From contig OX637332.1 in NCBI GenBank assembly GCA_951799405.1, positions 29,922,832 through 29,986,831 of the forward strand: a stretch of 64,000 nt of DNA, written 5' to 3'. Both the position numbers and the translations under genes were made by a program. The notes under the pieces were generated by a model. The model saw nothing but the letters and a program-made list of their open reading frames with translations, was not told the DNA's origin and ran no database searches. This document shows, in pieces, positions 49,401 to 61,065 of the stretch (the stretch's first letter is position 1; every line of letters starts with the position of its first letter). The stretch is from Agapetus fuscipes. Taxonomy: Eukaryota > Arthropoda > Insecta > Trichoptera > Glossosomatidae.

Positions 49401-52400
49401 TGAGAATAGGGCTATTCTCGAAACATTGCGAGCTGGCACATGCGAGACTTCGCCAGAGCATTCTACTTAGAATGTTCGAGTAAACACGCATACAGTGTCG
49501 AACAAATATAAACATCAAATTATGCAATTACATACCTACATCTAGAGACTTCACAGACACAACTCATACCAACTCACCCAGACAAACAAAACACACAATT
49601 TTTCTTTACCTGTCATAGACCTTCTCCCTCTGAGTTCTGTCGCCGCTCCAGGCGATAGCCAAGAAGAGGGTGAAGAGCATGAAGAATGTGACTTCAGAGT
49701 GGATGCCGAAGAGATCGTGCAGGGGATGGTACAGGGGGATGAAGAGAAGGACGCCCCCCGGCATTCCCAAAATGCCAGTCAACAGACAGCAGCCGGCCTC
49801 CTTCAGGAAACTGTAGAAAGAATAAAAAAATGATTGAGTGATTGAAAAAGCCTACAAATACTGGAAATAAAATTATGTTTATATATTTTTCATCTTATTT
49901 AATCTGCTGTTAAGCATACATCTTTCCCACTATCCTAAAGATTTTTCCAATATAAGAAACTCTTTGCAATATTTCCTTATAGCTAAGGTAGGGATAATTT
50001 ATTTTTTAACGTTTTTCAATAATAATACTCAATTTTTTGTACCTAAAAAAAAAAAAAAATTAAAAAACGCAACTAAGCTACACATATAGTGTAACTTCTT
50101 GCCTGTGACGAGTTGAACCTATTTATTTTTACAGGTAAGGGGGCCGGCCTTACGCCAACCACTTCAGTGAAGTGGGGGGTTTCCCAGCTCCCGAGGGGGC
50201 TGGTACTCATTTCTTGTGAAGGCTAAGTAAACCTTGCCGGTATTTTATTTTGGGGTTTGAAATAAACACCGAAACGGGAAATCATTTCTGACACCCTCGG
50301 TGGGATTCGAACCCAAGCTTTCGGCGTGGAATGCAAGCACACTACCACCTGAGCTATCGACCGGACAAAATGAAATTTTTCAGTACTTATAGAGAAATAA
50401 CTATAAGAGAAAGACCTATAATCTATAATCTAAGTTGCAAGGATATATTCATTTAAAGCTCTCAGATGTATGCCCACAAACCAACAAGTGTAGTTCGCGC
50501 TTACAAATGCTGAATGTGTACTTACAAATAAAATCCAAGCCTCAAATGAACATAAGCCCCACAACTTTTGCCGACCTTCCCTGAAACAGGGGTGACATTG
50601 GCAAAGTGAACCATTTTTTACAGTATGGGTGGTCAGCCTCATACCAACCTATAAGTCAAGGAAACCTACTTATAGAGAAATAAGATTTATTTATTTGTAC
50701 AAAAGATAATCACACTCAAGTGATCCAAAGTGGCACAGAAAACACTCTATGATCTGTAGAAAACACGAATGAATACTTAAAATAGAGAATATTAAAAAAG
50801 ACTCATGTACAAATTGAAAGAAACGTTGGTACGCAAGCAGGATATGCATGATCATTTTCTTTTTTAGTGAAGTGGGCTTTTTAAAAAGGTGTTTTGGGCA
50901 AAATTTGCCACTTTCACGGATTTTAATGCAGTTAAAACACAGTATTTTGCCTGTGTTCGCAGTATTCTTGAATTTGCATCACCTATTTGGAACCCCATGT
51001 ATGATACGTACATAGTACGTCGACTAGAAGGTATAACAAAATTCTTAAGCTTTTAAATTTCAGGGCACATGTTTTATTTAATGATCATCGTGCTGCCGCT
51101 CATCATCATGGTCAGTGGCGTGCCTACGGTTTCTGCCATGCGCATGCTGGATAATTAAAGTTGCACTAAATCACAAATAATAAATATTACCCCATAAAAT
51201 ATGTACGGTGGAAATGAAGCATTTGAGAAGCATGACAGGAAAAACTCTGAGGGATAGAGTTAGGAATGAATGGGTAAAAAAATAATGTAATTTGAAAGAG
51301 GATGTGAAAGTTAAGGTACAAAAAAATGTGATGAGATGGTTTGGGCATGTGGAAAGAATGAATGATGATAGACTGACAAAGTATGTATACAAAAAAAGTG
51401 TGAGAGGAAAAAGAGGGAAGGGACGACCGAGAAAAGTATGGAGTGATCAGATTGAGGAGATTGTGAAAGAATGAGATATACAAAGTGAGCGTAAAAGAAG
51501 AAAATGCATGAAAAAGATGATGGATATGATTGAAATGAAAGAGGTATGTAAGGATAAGAAAAAATGGAGGCAGCTCTGCAGAGGCTCTGGCCACCCCTAG
51601 CGGAATGGCGACAGAGTTACAGTTACAGGAAATCTGTAATTGCAATTGTAAAAGAAAAAAAAGAAATAAAAAAGTCAAAAAGTAACAAAGTCTTCCTCAA
51701 TTTTAAGAGAGGGTATCAATATATAATGGATTCCCAAGTAACCTTTTAGGTTTTAAAAAGGTTACAAAAAGGTTAAAAAACGGTTCTGGGACCTTTTTGC
51801 AACCTTTTAAAAACCTAAAAGGTTACTTGGGTTGTTGGTACCTTTGAATTTTTTAAGTTAACGAAACCTATTATCGGCTTTAAAATATTTTTCTTTAATT
51901 TTTTCTTGTGAGTTTATGTTTTGTGTGTGCTGTTGACTGTTGTGTTTCTTTAAATATATTTAAAAAATAGCAATAATCAATTGATATCGACTTACGTAGA
52001 GTGCTTCCATTTCGGCAGTCCCTTCGCAGCAAACTGCCTCGTCAGATGGAAGAAGAACGTGAAGCTGGCGGCGAAGCAGGCATGGAAGTAGTAGGAGTTC
52101 CACGGCACCCAGTAGTGGCGGTCCTTGATGTTAGGATCCGTGTCATGCCACGTCCAGTGCAGGAACTTGACGGCCACGATGTCGTAGGGAATGTCGATGA
52201 GGACCACGGTCAGACCCACGGCGAAAGGCTCGGCCCAGCGAGGAAGTTGCAGCTTGGAGACGGCGTAGGATGCGTGGTAGATGAACACGGAATCTGTAAT
52301 TTTTTTTTTTTTTTTTTTGATATATTGTTATGTAAATATTAAATATAAATATTTTAAATAAGTAGGTATTTGTTATAGTTATAAGAATTCTGTATTGTAT

Positions 52401-55400
52401 TGTGTGGGTAGGAATCATTGAATAAAAATACTTCATTGAATAACAGAAGCATCGAGAAATAATGATTACTACGCCTTTCTGGAACTGTCTCGCGAATATG
52501 GATCTAGATTGTGCTGTTTTGAAGAGTATAAGAAGGGTGTGAGTTGCTTGCAGAGGCAGAGTTTTATACAAGCTTTACTACTACATACATTGAACCAAAA
52601 CCAGTGAACAGAAACCAAGTGTAAAGGAATAGTCGAGATTACCTTTGTGAAAATAAATTATTAAAAGTGTAAAATAACAAACTGTATAAGAAGACCAGTA
52701 TTTTTAATTGAAAGACTTTTGAACCCTAAATTCGTAACAATATCTTTAAGGTAGGCATGTCAAAAATGCGGCCAGCTAAGATAGGTTAAAAAAAATGGGC
52801 TGATTTATTTGGTGAGCTCTGTTTTGTGTGATTCTCACCTCTAGAGCCCTCTGCGAGCTTGGTCGTAGCTGTAGAAAGCGCCAATTCTCAAGCAAGACCG
52901 AGTTACTGTAAAGCTGGATGGACCTTAAAAATTGGTCTTTGGTAAAATATAAATGGTATTTTTTTGTGCTCCGCCGGGATTCGAACCAACATTTCCAATT
53001 ACGAGTCTGAAGTGTTGTCGCTGGACTACGGACCGATCACGGACCATCTGTTGAACGACGGTTGAAGCTTTTGTCGATAGGACACCGGATAAGGCTGGGC
53101 TCGAACCGGCGGTTTGCCAAATCCGACTGCCAACGTTTTACCTCTCAACCATCCTCATTTGTAGGTTCGCGCTTACACATGTTGATGATGATGATGATGG
53201 ATGATTTATTTCCGGTGGCGCCGTTTTATGATCACAAACCATCTCAAGAGTGGAGTTGTATGAACTGGGTGGGAGGTGGTGGGAGAGTGCCATCTCGTAG
53301 GCTCTTCGAAAACAGCATTTTTTTAAGTCCTGTTCTGAAGGCGAGTGTTGTTTGGTCAGAGCGAAGGTCGACAGACAGCTTATTCCAGGCAACTGGCCCT
53401 GTCTTTTGTTGCTATTGTATGTTGCTAAAGTTAGCAAAACAAATCTGAACCGCTTACTTTAAAAATATATTTCAAAAAGTCATCATCATATTCCTTGACT
53501 GATAGGTTGGTATGCGACTGACCACACATACTGTAAAAAATGGTTCACTTTGCCAATGTCACCCCTGCTTCAGGGAAGGTCGGCAAGAGTTGCAGGGCTT
53601 ATGTTCATTTGAGATTGGGTTTTTATATTGTAGGTCCACATGCGGCATGTGTAAGCGCGAAATTATGCATGTCTGCTTGTGGGAATGCATTTAATATGAA
53701 TCTCAAATGATAAATATCTTTGCAGCTTAGATTTAGATTTAGAGATCAGGTACTCACAAAGCAGTACAATATGCAGGGGGAACCTCCCGCCCAGGAACAC
53801 GATGGGAGTCTGGGAGTGCCAGAAGTTGTCGATGTCGGGGAGGTTGTAGGAAGCGATCTCTACCACCAGTCCGTGGATGATGGTGCCCAACCAGAGCCAT
53901 GGCCAGCGGCCTCCTTTGTTGAGAGCTGGAAGTACAAAAATAAAACGATTAGCAGATTCATATTTATTTATTTATTAGTCCGGTCGATAGCTCAGTTGGT
54001 AGAGTGCTTGCATTCCATGCCGTGAGCTCGGGTTCGAATCCCACCAAGGGTGTCTAATCTAAGTTGCAAAGATATGTATCATTTGAGATTCATATTAAAT
54101 GCATTCCCACAAGCAGACACGCATAATTTCGCCCTCACACATGTCGCATGTGGACCTACAATATAAAAAACCCAATCTCAAATGAACATAAGCCATACAA
54201 CTCTTGCCGACCTTCCCTGAAACAGGTGTGACATTGGCAAAGTGAACCATTTTTTACAGAATGGGTGGTTAGCGTCATACCAACCTATAAGTCAAGGAAA
54301 TATATTATTTATAGTTTCAGAAATGATTTTCCCGTTTTGGTATTTACTTCAAACCCTTAAATAAAATACCGGCAAGGTTTACTCGACCTTTACAAGAAAT
54401 TAGTACCAGCCCTCTCGGGAGCTGGGAAAACCCCCACTTCAACGTAAGTGTTTGGCGTAAGGCCAGCCCCCTTACCTCTAAAAAGAAATAGGTTTAACTC
54501 GCCGCGGCAAGAAGTTGCACTATATATGTAGCTTAGTTGCGTTTATATTTATTCATTATTTTATGTTTTGTTTTTTGTAGACCTCTCGGCTTTCATTGTA
54601 AAGATTTCTTTTTAAGATTTTGTTGTTTACTTGTTTATAATGTTATTTCTCATTTGTATTCTTTGACTAAAAAATTGTAATTTGTTGTGTATTTTCCTTG
54701 ACTCATAGAAGCTGACACGAAGAAGAAGAAGAAGACTCATAGATTGGTATGCGGCTGACCACCCATACTGTAAAAAATGGTTCACTTTTCCAATGCCACT
54801 CCTGTGTGAGGGATGGTCGGCAAAAGTTGTAGGGTTTATGTTCATTTGAGGTTTGAATTTTATTTGTAAGTACACATTCAGCATTTGTAAGCGCGAACTA
54901 CTCGTGTTTGTCAGTCGGCATGCATTTGATATGAGCTTTAAATGATAATATATCTTTGCAACTTAGATTATAGATTATTATATAGGGTAGGGCTCAATTA
55001 GGCCGTTAAAATGATAATGTGAAACCCGTTGCGCCGAGATAAATTCACACCTCAAGAGCTCGATACCGATACGTACCATGTAGCAAGGTGAGGAGGGAGC
55101 CGGCAATGAAGACAGCTTGGGAAATCAGATACGTCGGCTGGGCGTTCCACAAGTTGGTGCAGTCGTGGAACTGAATGAACCAGTCCCAGTTCTGAAACAA
55201 AACATGCACTTGAATCAACAAACATGGGTACTGTTACGATTTTTTTTGGTTCGGATACTTTTCAAATAAAACTCTTCTCTTCTTTTTACTTATTCATTTT
55301 ACACGTTTATATTTATTTTTACAAAGACACTCTCATTTATTTCATTACACTGGTTTTAGTTCACTGGTCGATTTGTTGATTGTATTGGTGGAGTTTCTTT

Positions 55401-58400
55401 TTTTTTTTTTAGGATGATTTATTTGGTGAGCGCTGTTATTGTGTGTATCACACCTCAAGAGCCCTCTGCGAGCTTGGTCGTGGCTGTAGAAAGAGTTCAC
55501 ATAGGAGTTCACAGATAAGACTGACTAGTGCAAGCAACTTGCACCCTTTTATGCTAAGAGAGTCGAACACTCCGGAAGATATTTTTGCTCGATGCTTCTC
55601 GAAGTACTTAGTCCAGAGACTTCTCTAGTTACACACAATTATCAATCCTACCCACCAATACAATAAAGAATTCCTATAACTAATACTTATACATATTTTA
55701 ATATTTACATTGCCTATTTAATTAACAATGCATACCAAGATGGCTTTCAAGTTACTGGAATGTATTAGCTCTTCAGACAGACATCATGTTCGATTTTGAC
55801 TCTGAAGAGGCCGGTTACAAAAATTTGTCGGTGGTTTTTAAAAATATGTTTCTTATACTTTATGGCCTTAGTAAATAAGTGACATTAATGGAAAAAAACA
55901 CGCATGTTAACTGATTTTTAACATAAATTGTAAAGTTATTTTTTTTTGTATAACTTTAAAAATTACGCAACAAAAAAATATTTACACAAACTCGTTTTTT
56001 TCACATTTTCTTGTTCTAATTTTGCTGTTTCATATTTTGGAAATAAATTTGTTCTTTATAATTATAGAACAATACAATGTCTAGACAGTTTATGGATAAT
56101 ATTTCAGGTAATATGAACAGTTTTTGAAATAATATAAAAAAAACTGAAACTAATTAATTAATTTAATTCTTGAAAACGGTTGTTTCATATTTTTAAAAAC
56201 AACGGACAATTTTTTGTAACCTCTGAAGTATAGACATATTGTTTCCGTCTATCACCAGGTAATTCACAATGTATGCCTGATCAGACGACCATTTTTACCT
56301 GACTGTATTAATATTCAATGACGACCACGAAGGGTAATATAATTATAGATAGACAACTAAGCACACAATGACTCTACAGTAAAGTTTATTTTCAGATATT
56401 GCAAAATATAGAAATGAAAAATGTGTACGTGTACCTACAAAAAAACACATGTGGTTTGAATACGTACTTGCTTCTATTAAACATGTGAACCTCATAAATA
56501 TATTAAGCATAATATACTTAAAATGCAATTTAAACGGCTGCCAACTTGCATCGCAAGAAAAAAATTCTACACATATAGAGCAACTTCTTAATACGTTGTC
56601 CTCGAAAGGATTGCATTTGGCGTGTGCAGCCTATTTATTTTTACAGGTCGGCTTAACATTACCATTTCACTTGAAGTGGGGTTTTCCAGCTCCCGAGGGC
56701 GCTGCTTTTCATGTTTTGTGAAGGCTGAGTAAATCTTGCCGGTAATTTGATTTTGGGTTTATTTCGAGTTTAATCGTAGCTGCACAAACATGGCAAATAA
56801 ACACAGGACGAGATAACTCGTAGTTGGCGTCTTAGGAAAGATTACAATCTACGAAATATCTTGTAGCTGGCAGTCAACATGGTAAGACTATATATAAAGA
56901 TTATCATAATATTTTTCACACTGTTACCTTCACCTTGACCAATACGTTGGTATGAGGCTGACCCCCTTGTTGTAAAATCTTGGTTCACTTCTGCTACCTC
57001 ACTTTCAGAGAGAAGCGGTAGGAGTTGAAAGGTTTATGTTCTTGTGAAGTTTTTTTTTTTTGTAAGTACGCATGCAGCCTGTGTAAGCGCGAACTCATTC
57101 GTGTCTGTCTGTGGGTGTACATTAAATATAGACCTTAAATGTCTTTTTTATAAGATTATAGATTATCTAAAACTCTAGCTGATAACCTGTAGACTACTAT
57201 AAGGATCTATAATCTATAATAATCTATAATCTAAGTTGCAAGGATATATTCATTCAAAGCTCTCAGATGTATGCCCACAAACAAACACGCGTAGTTCGCG
57301 CTTACAAATGCTGATTGTGTACTTACAAATAAAATCCAAATCTCAAATGAACATAAGCACTGCAACTCTTGCCGACATTCCCTGAAACAGGGGTGACATT
57401 GGCAAAGTGAACCATTTTTTACAGTATGGGTGGTCAGCCTCATACCAACCTATAAGTCAAGGAATACGAGTAATAAATAACATTTAAGTAGGTATACAAA
57501 AAAAACAACAAAACCTCTAAAAAATCTAATTGAGAAAATATACACTAGTAGGTACTTATTTATTTTGATTTGTAAAAATATTTTAGAGTACGAAATCAAT
57601 CAATGCTCTATCACTAAGCAGGTGCTTATCTTCTTTTTTTTATCTGACATTGAATTCAATAATATCACCAATACTTATGAACGTAAAAAAGTACACAAAT
57701 AGTCGAAATATTTTACATTTTTTAGGGTTGAGTTGCTTACACAGTGAAAGTAAATTTCGATGTATTAAAAGTAAAACTACGATGTGGTTTGAACCGAATA
57801 CGAACTTCGGCCGAACTTCGGTTCGATAAAAAAAAGTTACGCATTATATTTTCTAGTTACCTACTGATATTGGTTAGAAGAATACTAAATTTTTTACATT
57901 TTTGTTTTAATCTGATATCAATGTATCGGAGTAGAAGACGATTTAATTTTGATCAAAATGTAAGTTTATTTTCACTTGTTCCTACTAAAATAAATGACCA
58001 TGAGTGAGTATAAAAAGGTCTAATTTTTATTTTACGGTTATAAAAAATACAATGTCATCTTATTATAACTGTTAAAATGGTGCAAGTAGGTATTTTAGTT
58101 TTACTTTTTTTTACACCGAATCGGATTTCGTCCGAATTCCGAAGTTCGGTTCAAGCTGCCGAAATTCGGTTAACCCAAATGTAAAACGAATTTCGGCCCA
58201 TCCCTATTAAATAATAAGCTATAAGCATGGGTTTTCCATATAATTACACCCTTGTTCCTATTTTCTACGAGAGAAACTCTAAGGAAGTGTAAAAATCCTG
58301 TATTTTATAAGTTTTCCATGAGCACTTTCATATAAGTAGTTCACTTACAACCAATAAAATGTATTACTCATGATTTATTACATCAGTGCTATTTATTATT

Positions 58401-59349
58401 TGTATTCCTTGACTTGCAGGTTGGCTGACCACCCACGCTGTGAAAATGGTTAACTTTGCCAATGTTTCAGGTTTGGAAGTCGGTAAAAGTTGTAGGGCTT
58501 ATGTGCATTTGAAGTTTATATTATAAATTGTAAGTACACATGCGGCATGTTTAAATGCGAACTAACACGTGTCTGATTGTGGGAATGCAATTTTGCGACT
58601 TAGATTATAGATTACAGAACAAACATTTAGTTTTTGTTCATTTATAATTGTACATTTAAGCTCTGCAATTTTTGCTGGCTTTCCCTACAACAGGGGTAAC
58701 GGAAAAAAGTGTACCAGGTCTATGGTAAGCCTCATACCAAGTTATTAGCTTGCGAACATAATAAGAACTAAAATAATTCAGTAACCAAGCAAAATAAAAA
58801 GTTTCTCATAAAAATAAAAGCAATTTTAAAACTATAAATAAGTATACCGGTTAGTTCACAAATTTACCGAAATTTCTTCTAATTCTCAAATCTATACTTC
58901 TTTCTATCATCTATGTTGCAAAGATGTATTAACATTTAAGATTCACATTAAATATACGCCCACGAGCCAGTCACATGCAAAACATTGCCCCGAATATCAA
59001 ATGAACGCAAACCCTGCAACTTTTCCCACCCTTCTCTGGAATACAGGAGTTTTAACAGCGTGAGGGTCAGCCTCATACCAGCAGGTTAACCGATGACAAC
59101 AAAAATTGAAAAATGGTTAACCCTTTCCTAAGCAGCTCGGTATTGTGATATTCTATGTGATCGCTAACATTGAAAAAAGTAAAGCAATTTTTACTTCATT
59201 GGATGTAACGCACTTTTTTGGGTTAACTTTTCACACATTCATTGTACTTAAGACTGATTAGTAAATGATTGATGATGGACAATGCCACTCACATCCTTGT
59301 ACTTGACTTCCTTGAGCACCGCTCCGAATCCGTCCAGGGTTTTCGCCAT
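46325..59349 (-). CDS. Multi-pass membrane protein of unknown function, probable ER resident (8 coding exons, 428 aa)
   Basis: Coding exons on minus are 59349-59293, 55191-55077, 53925-53758, 52293-51996, 49810-49610, 49058-48893, 47671-47541 and 46475-46325. All splice sites are GT/AG and phases agree. About nine hydrophobic segments are visible, for example VFIAGSLLTLL, WLGTIIHGLVV, VGLTVVLIDIPYDIVAV, CLLTGILGMPGGVLLFIP, TFFMLFTLFLAIAW, ILILHLIAHYAIYLAF and IAVLSTICFLALCVFYNYYF. Polar motifs HDTDPNIKDRHYWVPWNSYY and EIASYNLPDIDNFWH are likely conserved loops. The C-terminus KKKTKTN has lysines at -3 and -5, a KXKXX ER-retrieval pattern. I recognise no named family; an HMM search against uncharacterised membrane DUFs would settle it. 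Confidence 0.9.
46722..46975 (+). repeat. Family A, full-length copy
   Basis: Head ccttgaataggttggtgtgc; tail cttagattagattagattag. Confidence 0.88.
46976..47310. repeat. SINE family C pieces in both orientations
   Basis: A plus-strand tRNA-like head (ggtcgatagctcagttggta at 46978) is followed by a minus-strand SINE C body (47050-47310). They meet the family A tail, so the order reflects nested insertions. Confidence 0.7.
47541..47671 (-). CDS. Gene 3 exon 7
   Basis: RKYLCVQDYHEDYFDFSC and PKDRRPGNGAMWYTACG. Phase 0 in, 2 out. Hydrophilic, with three cysteines that may pair in the lumen. Confidence 0.9.
47745..47996 (-). repeat. Family A copy in gene 3 intron 6
   Basis: Tail (ataatctataatctaagttg) to head (caacctataagtcaaag) on plus. 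Confidence 0.86.
48170..48335 (+). repeat. Family A copy, head-truncated
   Basis: Starts at taagccctgcaacttatgtt, which looks like a short inverted join to another copy, and ends in gattatagattatagatta. Confidence 0.8.
48893..49058 (-). CDS. Gene 3 exon 6
   Basis: TGVFDWILILHLIAHYAIY and a loop EVSMGLHEPIGPCNQ. Acceptor gtttccag, donor gtattc. Confidence 0.9.
49206..49359. mobile_element. hAT-type MITE in gene 3 intron 5
   Basis: Ends caggcctgtccaac and gttggacacctctg; perfect 8-bp duplication gtttagat (49198-49205 and 49360-49367). Confidence 0.9.
49610..49810 (-). CDS. Gene 3 exon 5
   Basis: FLKEAGCCLLTGILGMPGG through WSGDRTQREKVYD. Phase 2 to 2. Confidence 0.92.
50072..50364 (-). repeat. 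SINE family C, full-length copy
   Basis: Minus head gtccggtcgatagctcaggt; plus end aagctacacatatagtgtaa. Good reference copy. Confidence 0.87.
50415..50665 (-). repeat. Family A, full-length copy
   Basis: Tail cctataatctataatctaag; head taccaacctataagtcaagg. Confidence 0.88.
51112..51190. repeat. Fragment of the hAT element seen at 3617
   Basis: cagtggcgtgcctacggttt and gctggataattaaagttgca match the inverted right end near 4290-4365. Confidence 0.7.
51187..51630 (+). pseudogene. LINE 3' end in gene 3 intron 4
   Basis: Frame with MRWFGHVERMNDDRLTKYVY and GRPRKVWSDQIEEIVKE then a stop; ends ggccacccctagcggaatgg and gagttacagttacag. The copy at 31494 shares the end. Confidence 0.78.
51733..51831. 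mobile_element. Very short foldback element
   Basis: cccaagtaaccttttaggtt and aacctaaaaggttacttggg are inverted ends of about 42 bp in a 99-bp element, so nearly all of it is stem. Confidence 0.8.
51996..52293 (-). CDS. Gene 3 exon 4
   Basis: Largest exon; two or three helices and the HDTDPNIKDRHYW loop. Acceptor aattacag after a long A run, donor gtaagt. Confidence 0.92.
52799..53045 (-). repeat. SINE family B copy
   Basis: Plus: tttatttggtgagctctgtt to gctggactacggaccgatca. A short deletion in the body. Confidence 0.83.
53200..53425 (-). pseudogene. LINE polymerase C-terminal fragment
   Basis: Minus frame reads GPVAWNKLSVDLRSDQTTLA and FRTGLKKMLFS, a standard LINE tail motif. The open plus frame over it is a shadow. 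Confidence 0.65.
53488..53740 (+). repeat. Family A copy ending 18 bp from gene 3 exon 3
   Basis: Head ccttgactgataggttggta; tail cttagatttagatttagaga. Confidence 0.87.
53758..53925 (-). CDS. Gene 3 exon 3
   Basis: LNKGGRWPWLWLGTIIHG and EIASYNLPDIDNFWHSQT; acceptor cttccag, donor gtgagt. Confidence 0.92.
53977..54550 (+). repeat. SINE family C copy split by family A
   Basis: Head ggtcgatagctcagttggta and B box gggttcgaatcccaccaagg (53977-54052); body resumes at about 54316 (tcagaaatgattttcccg) to 54550. Confidence 0.85.
54052..54300 (-). repeat. Family A copy inserted in SINE C
   Basis: Tail taatctaagttgcaaagata at the left, head at taccaacctataagtcaagg. Confidence 0.87.
54735..54975 (+). 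repeat. Family A copy, second subtype
   Basis: Preceded by a gaagaagaagaagaag run; head catagattggtatgcggctg; tail gattatagattattat. Confidence 0.85.
55077..55191 (-). CDS. Gene 3 exon 2
   Basis: NWDWFIQFHDCTNLWN, then a membrane helix. Phase 0 in, 1 out. Confidence 0.9.
55415..55498 (-). repeat. SINE B tail fragment
   Basis: tttatttggtgagcgctgtt to gtggctgtagaaag on plus; the rest is missing. Confidence 0.8.
55805..56215. mobile_element. MITE related to 39567-40063
   Basis: Ends gaggccggttacaaaaattt and caattttttgtaacctctg are inverted; shares tatgtttcttatactttatg with 39567. Confidence 0.72.
56570..56760 (-). repeat. SINE C body, head lost
   Basis: Plus: acatatagagcaacttctta to tcttgccggtaatttgattt. 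Confidence 0.75.
56935..57165 (+). repeat. Family A copy, diverged
   Basis: Head ttggtatgaggctgaccccc; tail ataagattatagattat. Confidence 0.8.
57205..57470 (-). repeat. Family A, full-length copy
   Basis: Tail ataatctataataatctata; head taccaacctataagtcaagg. Close to the copy at 47745. Confidence 0.87.
57728..58208. repeat. Probable element with repeated ccgaacttcgg words
   Basis: gaacttcggccgaacttcgg near the left and ccgaaattcggttaaccc near the right give internal inverted structure. The end ggcccatcccta resembles hAT-type MITE ends. Limits are uncertain. Confidence 0.45.
58395..58615 (+). repeat. Family A copy
   Basis: Head ccttgacttgcaggttggct; tail cgacttagattatagattac. Confidence 0.82.
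58640..59095 (-). repeat. Two diverged family A pieces
   Basis: One at about 58655-58755 and one at 58910-59090, both minus and degraded. Confidence 0.6.
59293..59349 (-). CDS. Gene 3 exon 1, start codon
   Basis: MAKTLDGFGAVLKEVKYKD followed by a gtgagt donor. It is the first ATG after an initiator-like site and is preceded by ggaggcggc. 19 codons, phase 0 out. Confidence 0.82.
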
Positions 59350-59378
59350 GCCGCCTCCCAGCAACGTGTCTCGACGTT

Positions 59379-59384
59379 GACTGA
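59379..59384 (-). promoter_or_regulatory. Putative initiator (TCAGTC) of gene 3
   Basis: Exact arthropod-type initiator TCAGTC on minus gives a start near 59382 and a 33-nt leader. No TATA box at -30. Pattern match only. Confidence 0.3.
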
Positions 59385-59604
59385 ACGAGCAGCGAATATG
59401 TGGCCGAACAGATGTGATGAGTTGGAGACCAAATAATATTGAACACACGACAGCTCGCCCGCTATCTGTCCACACAAGGTGTTACATAACACGGTGATCG
59501 GCAACCTTTTCTCACCTGCGACACACAATTTCCAGAGGCCGAACAATAACTTCCAGAGACCAAGCAACAACTTCCTAAGACCATCAAGAGCATAAAAAAA
59601 AAAA

Positions 59605-59820
59605 TAAGCTGATTTATTTGGTGAGCGCTGTTTTTGTGTGTATCACACCTCAAGAGCTCTCTGCGAGCTTGTTTGTCGTTGTAGAAAGCGCCAATTCTCA
59701 AGCAAGACCCAGTTGCTGTAAGGCTGGATGGACCTTTTTGATGACCGGTCTGTGGTAAAGGTGTATGAATTTTTCAACTTAGCGAAGAGCAAATTTTAAA
59801 ATATAAATGGTATATTTTTA
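59605..59820 (-). repeat. SINE B copy, tRNA head lost
   Basis: tttatttggtgagcgctgtt to tataaatggtatattttt on plus. It lies just upstream of the gene 3 promoter region. Confidence 0.83.
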
Positions 59821-60099
59821 TCTAAATTTTCAGCAGTAACTTTGTGAAAGTTCATTTTAATAGATTAAAATAAAAATACTTTGTTTTAATTCACGTGAGT
59901 TTTATTTTTACATTGATTTACATTGTTAATACCTGTTTCTGGCCGGTATAGGTTGGTGAATTTCATTCCTTTTCACAGATCTATTTTTAAAAAATGTGTT
60001 CAATCTTCCTTAACTTATAGGTTGTTATGAGGTTGACCACTTATAGTCTATCTATAATATAGTCTATATATAGTCTATCTAAGTTGCCATGTACTGCCA

Positions 60100-60365
60100 C
60101 GAGTTTTTCTTCTTCATGCTACGAGAGGAACTTATTTAATTTTACAGGTAAGAGGGCTGGCCTTACGCCAACCACTGCAGTTGGAGTGGTGGTTTCCCAG
60201 ATACTGAGGGGGCTGGCACTCATTTCTTATAAAGGCTGAGCAAACCTTGCCGGTATTTTATTTTGGGGTTTGAAATAAACACCGTAACGGGAAATCATTT
60301 CTGACTCCCTCTGTGTGGATCGAACGCTTGCTCTCGGCATGGAATGCAAGCACAAACTGAGCTAC
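60100..60365 (-). repeat. SINE family C copy
   Basis: Plus: ttacaggtaagagggctggc to ggaatgcaagcacaaactga; followed by a short family A head fragment. Confidence 0.8.
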
Positions 60366-60509
60366 CATACTAACCTATAAGTCAAGTATAAGCCAAAAAA
60401 TACTAAATAATTATAACACTCTGATTAAAATAGAAGTATATTATGGTAAGTGTGTGTATTTTTAAGAGAAGGTATTGTTGGTATTAGGTAGGTACTAAAT
60501 ATTTGATCT

Positions 60510-61065
60510 GCATATCGCACGCTTAATCATAAAGAGCAATAACTCAAAAAATAAGAATGTTGGGATTTCACGTTTGAAGTTCAGACAACCAGTACCCTTA
60601 GTACGAATTGCAAAACTTGAGTAGTGTAATGTTTACGACAATTATTAAAGAGTGATTTCCCCCAAAATCTGCCGTTTTTGTTTGTTTGAACTTGATTTTC
60701 TTCATCACTGTAACTCTTTTGCTAAGACCACAAAGTGTAAGAAACAAAAACGGCAGATTTTGGGAGAAATCACGCTTTTTCGTTTTTTTATTTTCTTATA
60801 TCTTATATTTCGTATATTTATTTCGTATTTCGTATATTTTCCGTAAACTTTACTTTTTTCTAGTTTTGCAACTCGTACTAAAGGTACAGTACAACTTGTA
60901 TGGGATGAAAAAGGCGACCGATGTTTTATCTTGGTCATATTCGTCCAAATTGAACGACTGTCGCATTCTACTTATTCTTCTCGCATTGTTCTTGCGTTTT
61001 ATTACAAAATCTCGATTTTCCCATTTTATGAGTTATTGCTCTTTATGATTAAGCTTGCGATATGG
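60510..61065. mobile_element. Nested foldback element
   Basis: Outer arms cacgcttaatcataaagagc and gctctttatgattaagcttg; inner arms agtacgaattgcaaaactt and agttttgcaactcgtact; a third pair aaaatctgccgtttttgttt and aaacaaaaacggcagatttt at 60662-60770. No credible protein frame. Confidence 0.75.

Noticed and set aside
52001..52342. Plus-strand 113-codon frame
   Set aside because: Antisense shadow of gene 3 exon 4, which has splice sites and phase support.
53977..54052. Functional tRNA gene
   Set aside because: A and B boxes are present but the same head recurs with a common body in many SINE C copies; it does not fold as a standard tRNA.
59118..59227. piggyBac-type MITE with TTAACCC ends
   Set aside because: Only about seven bases of inverted end are visible (ttaaccc and gggttaa), too little to support a call.
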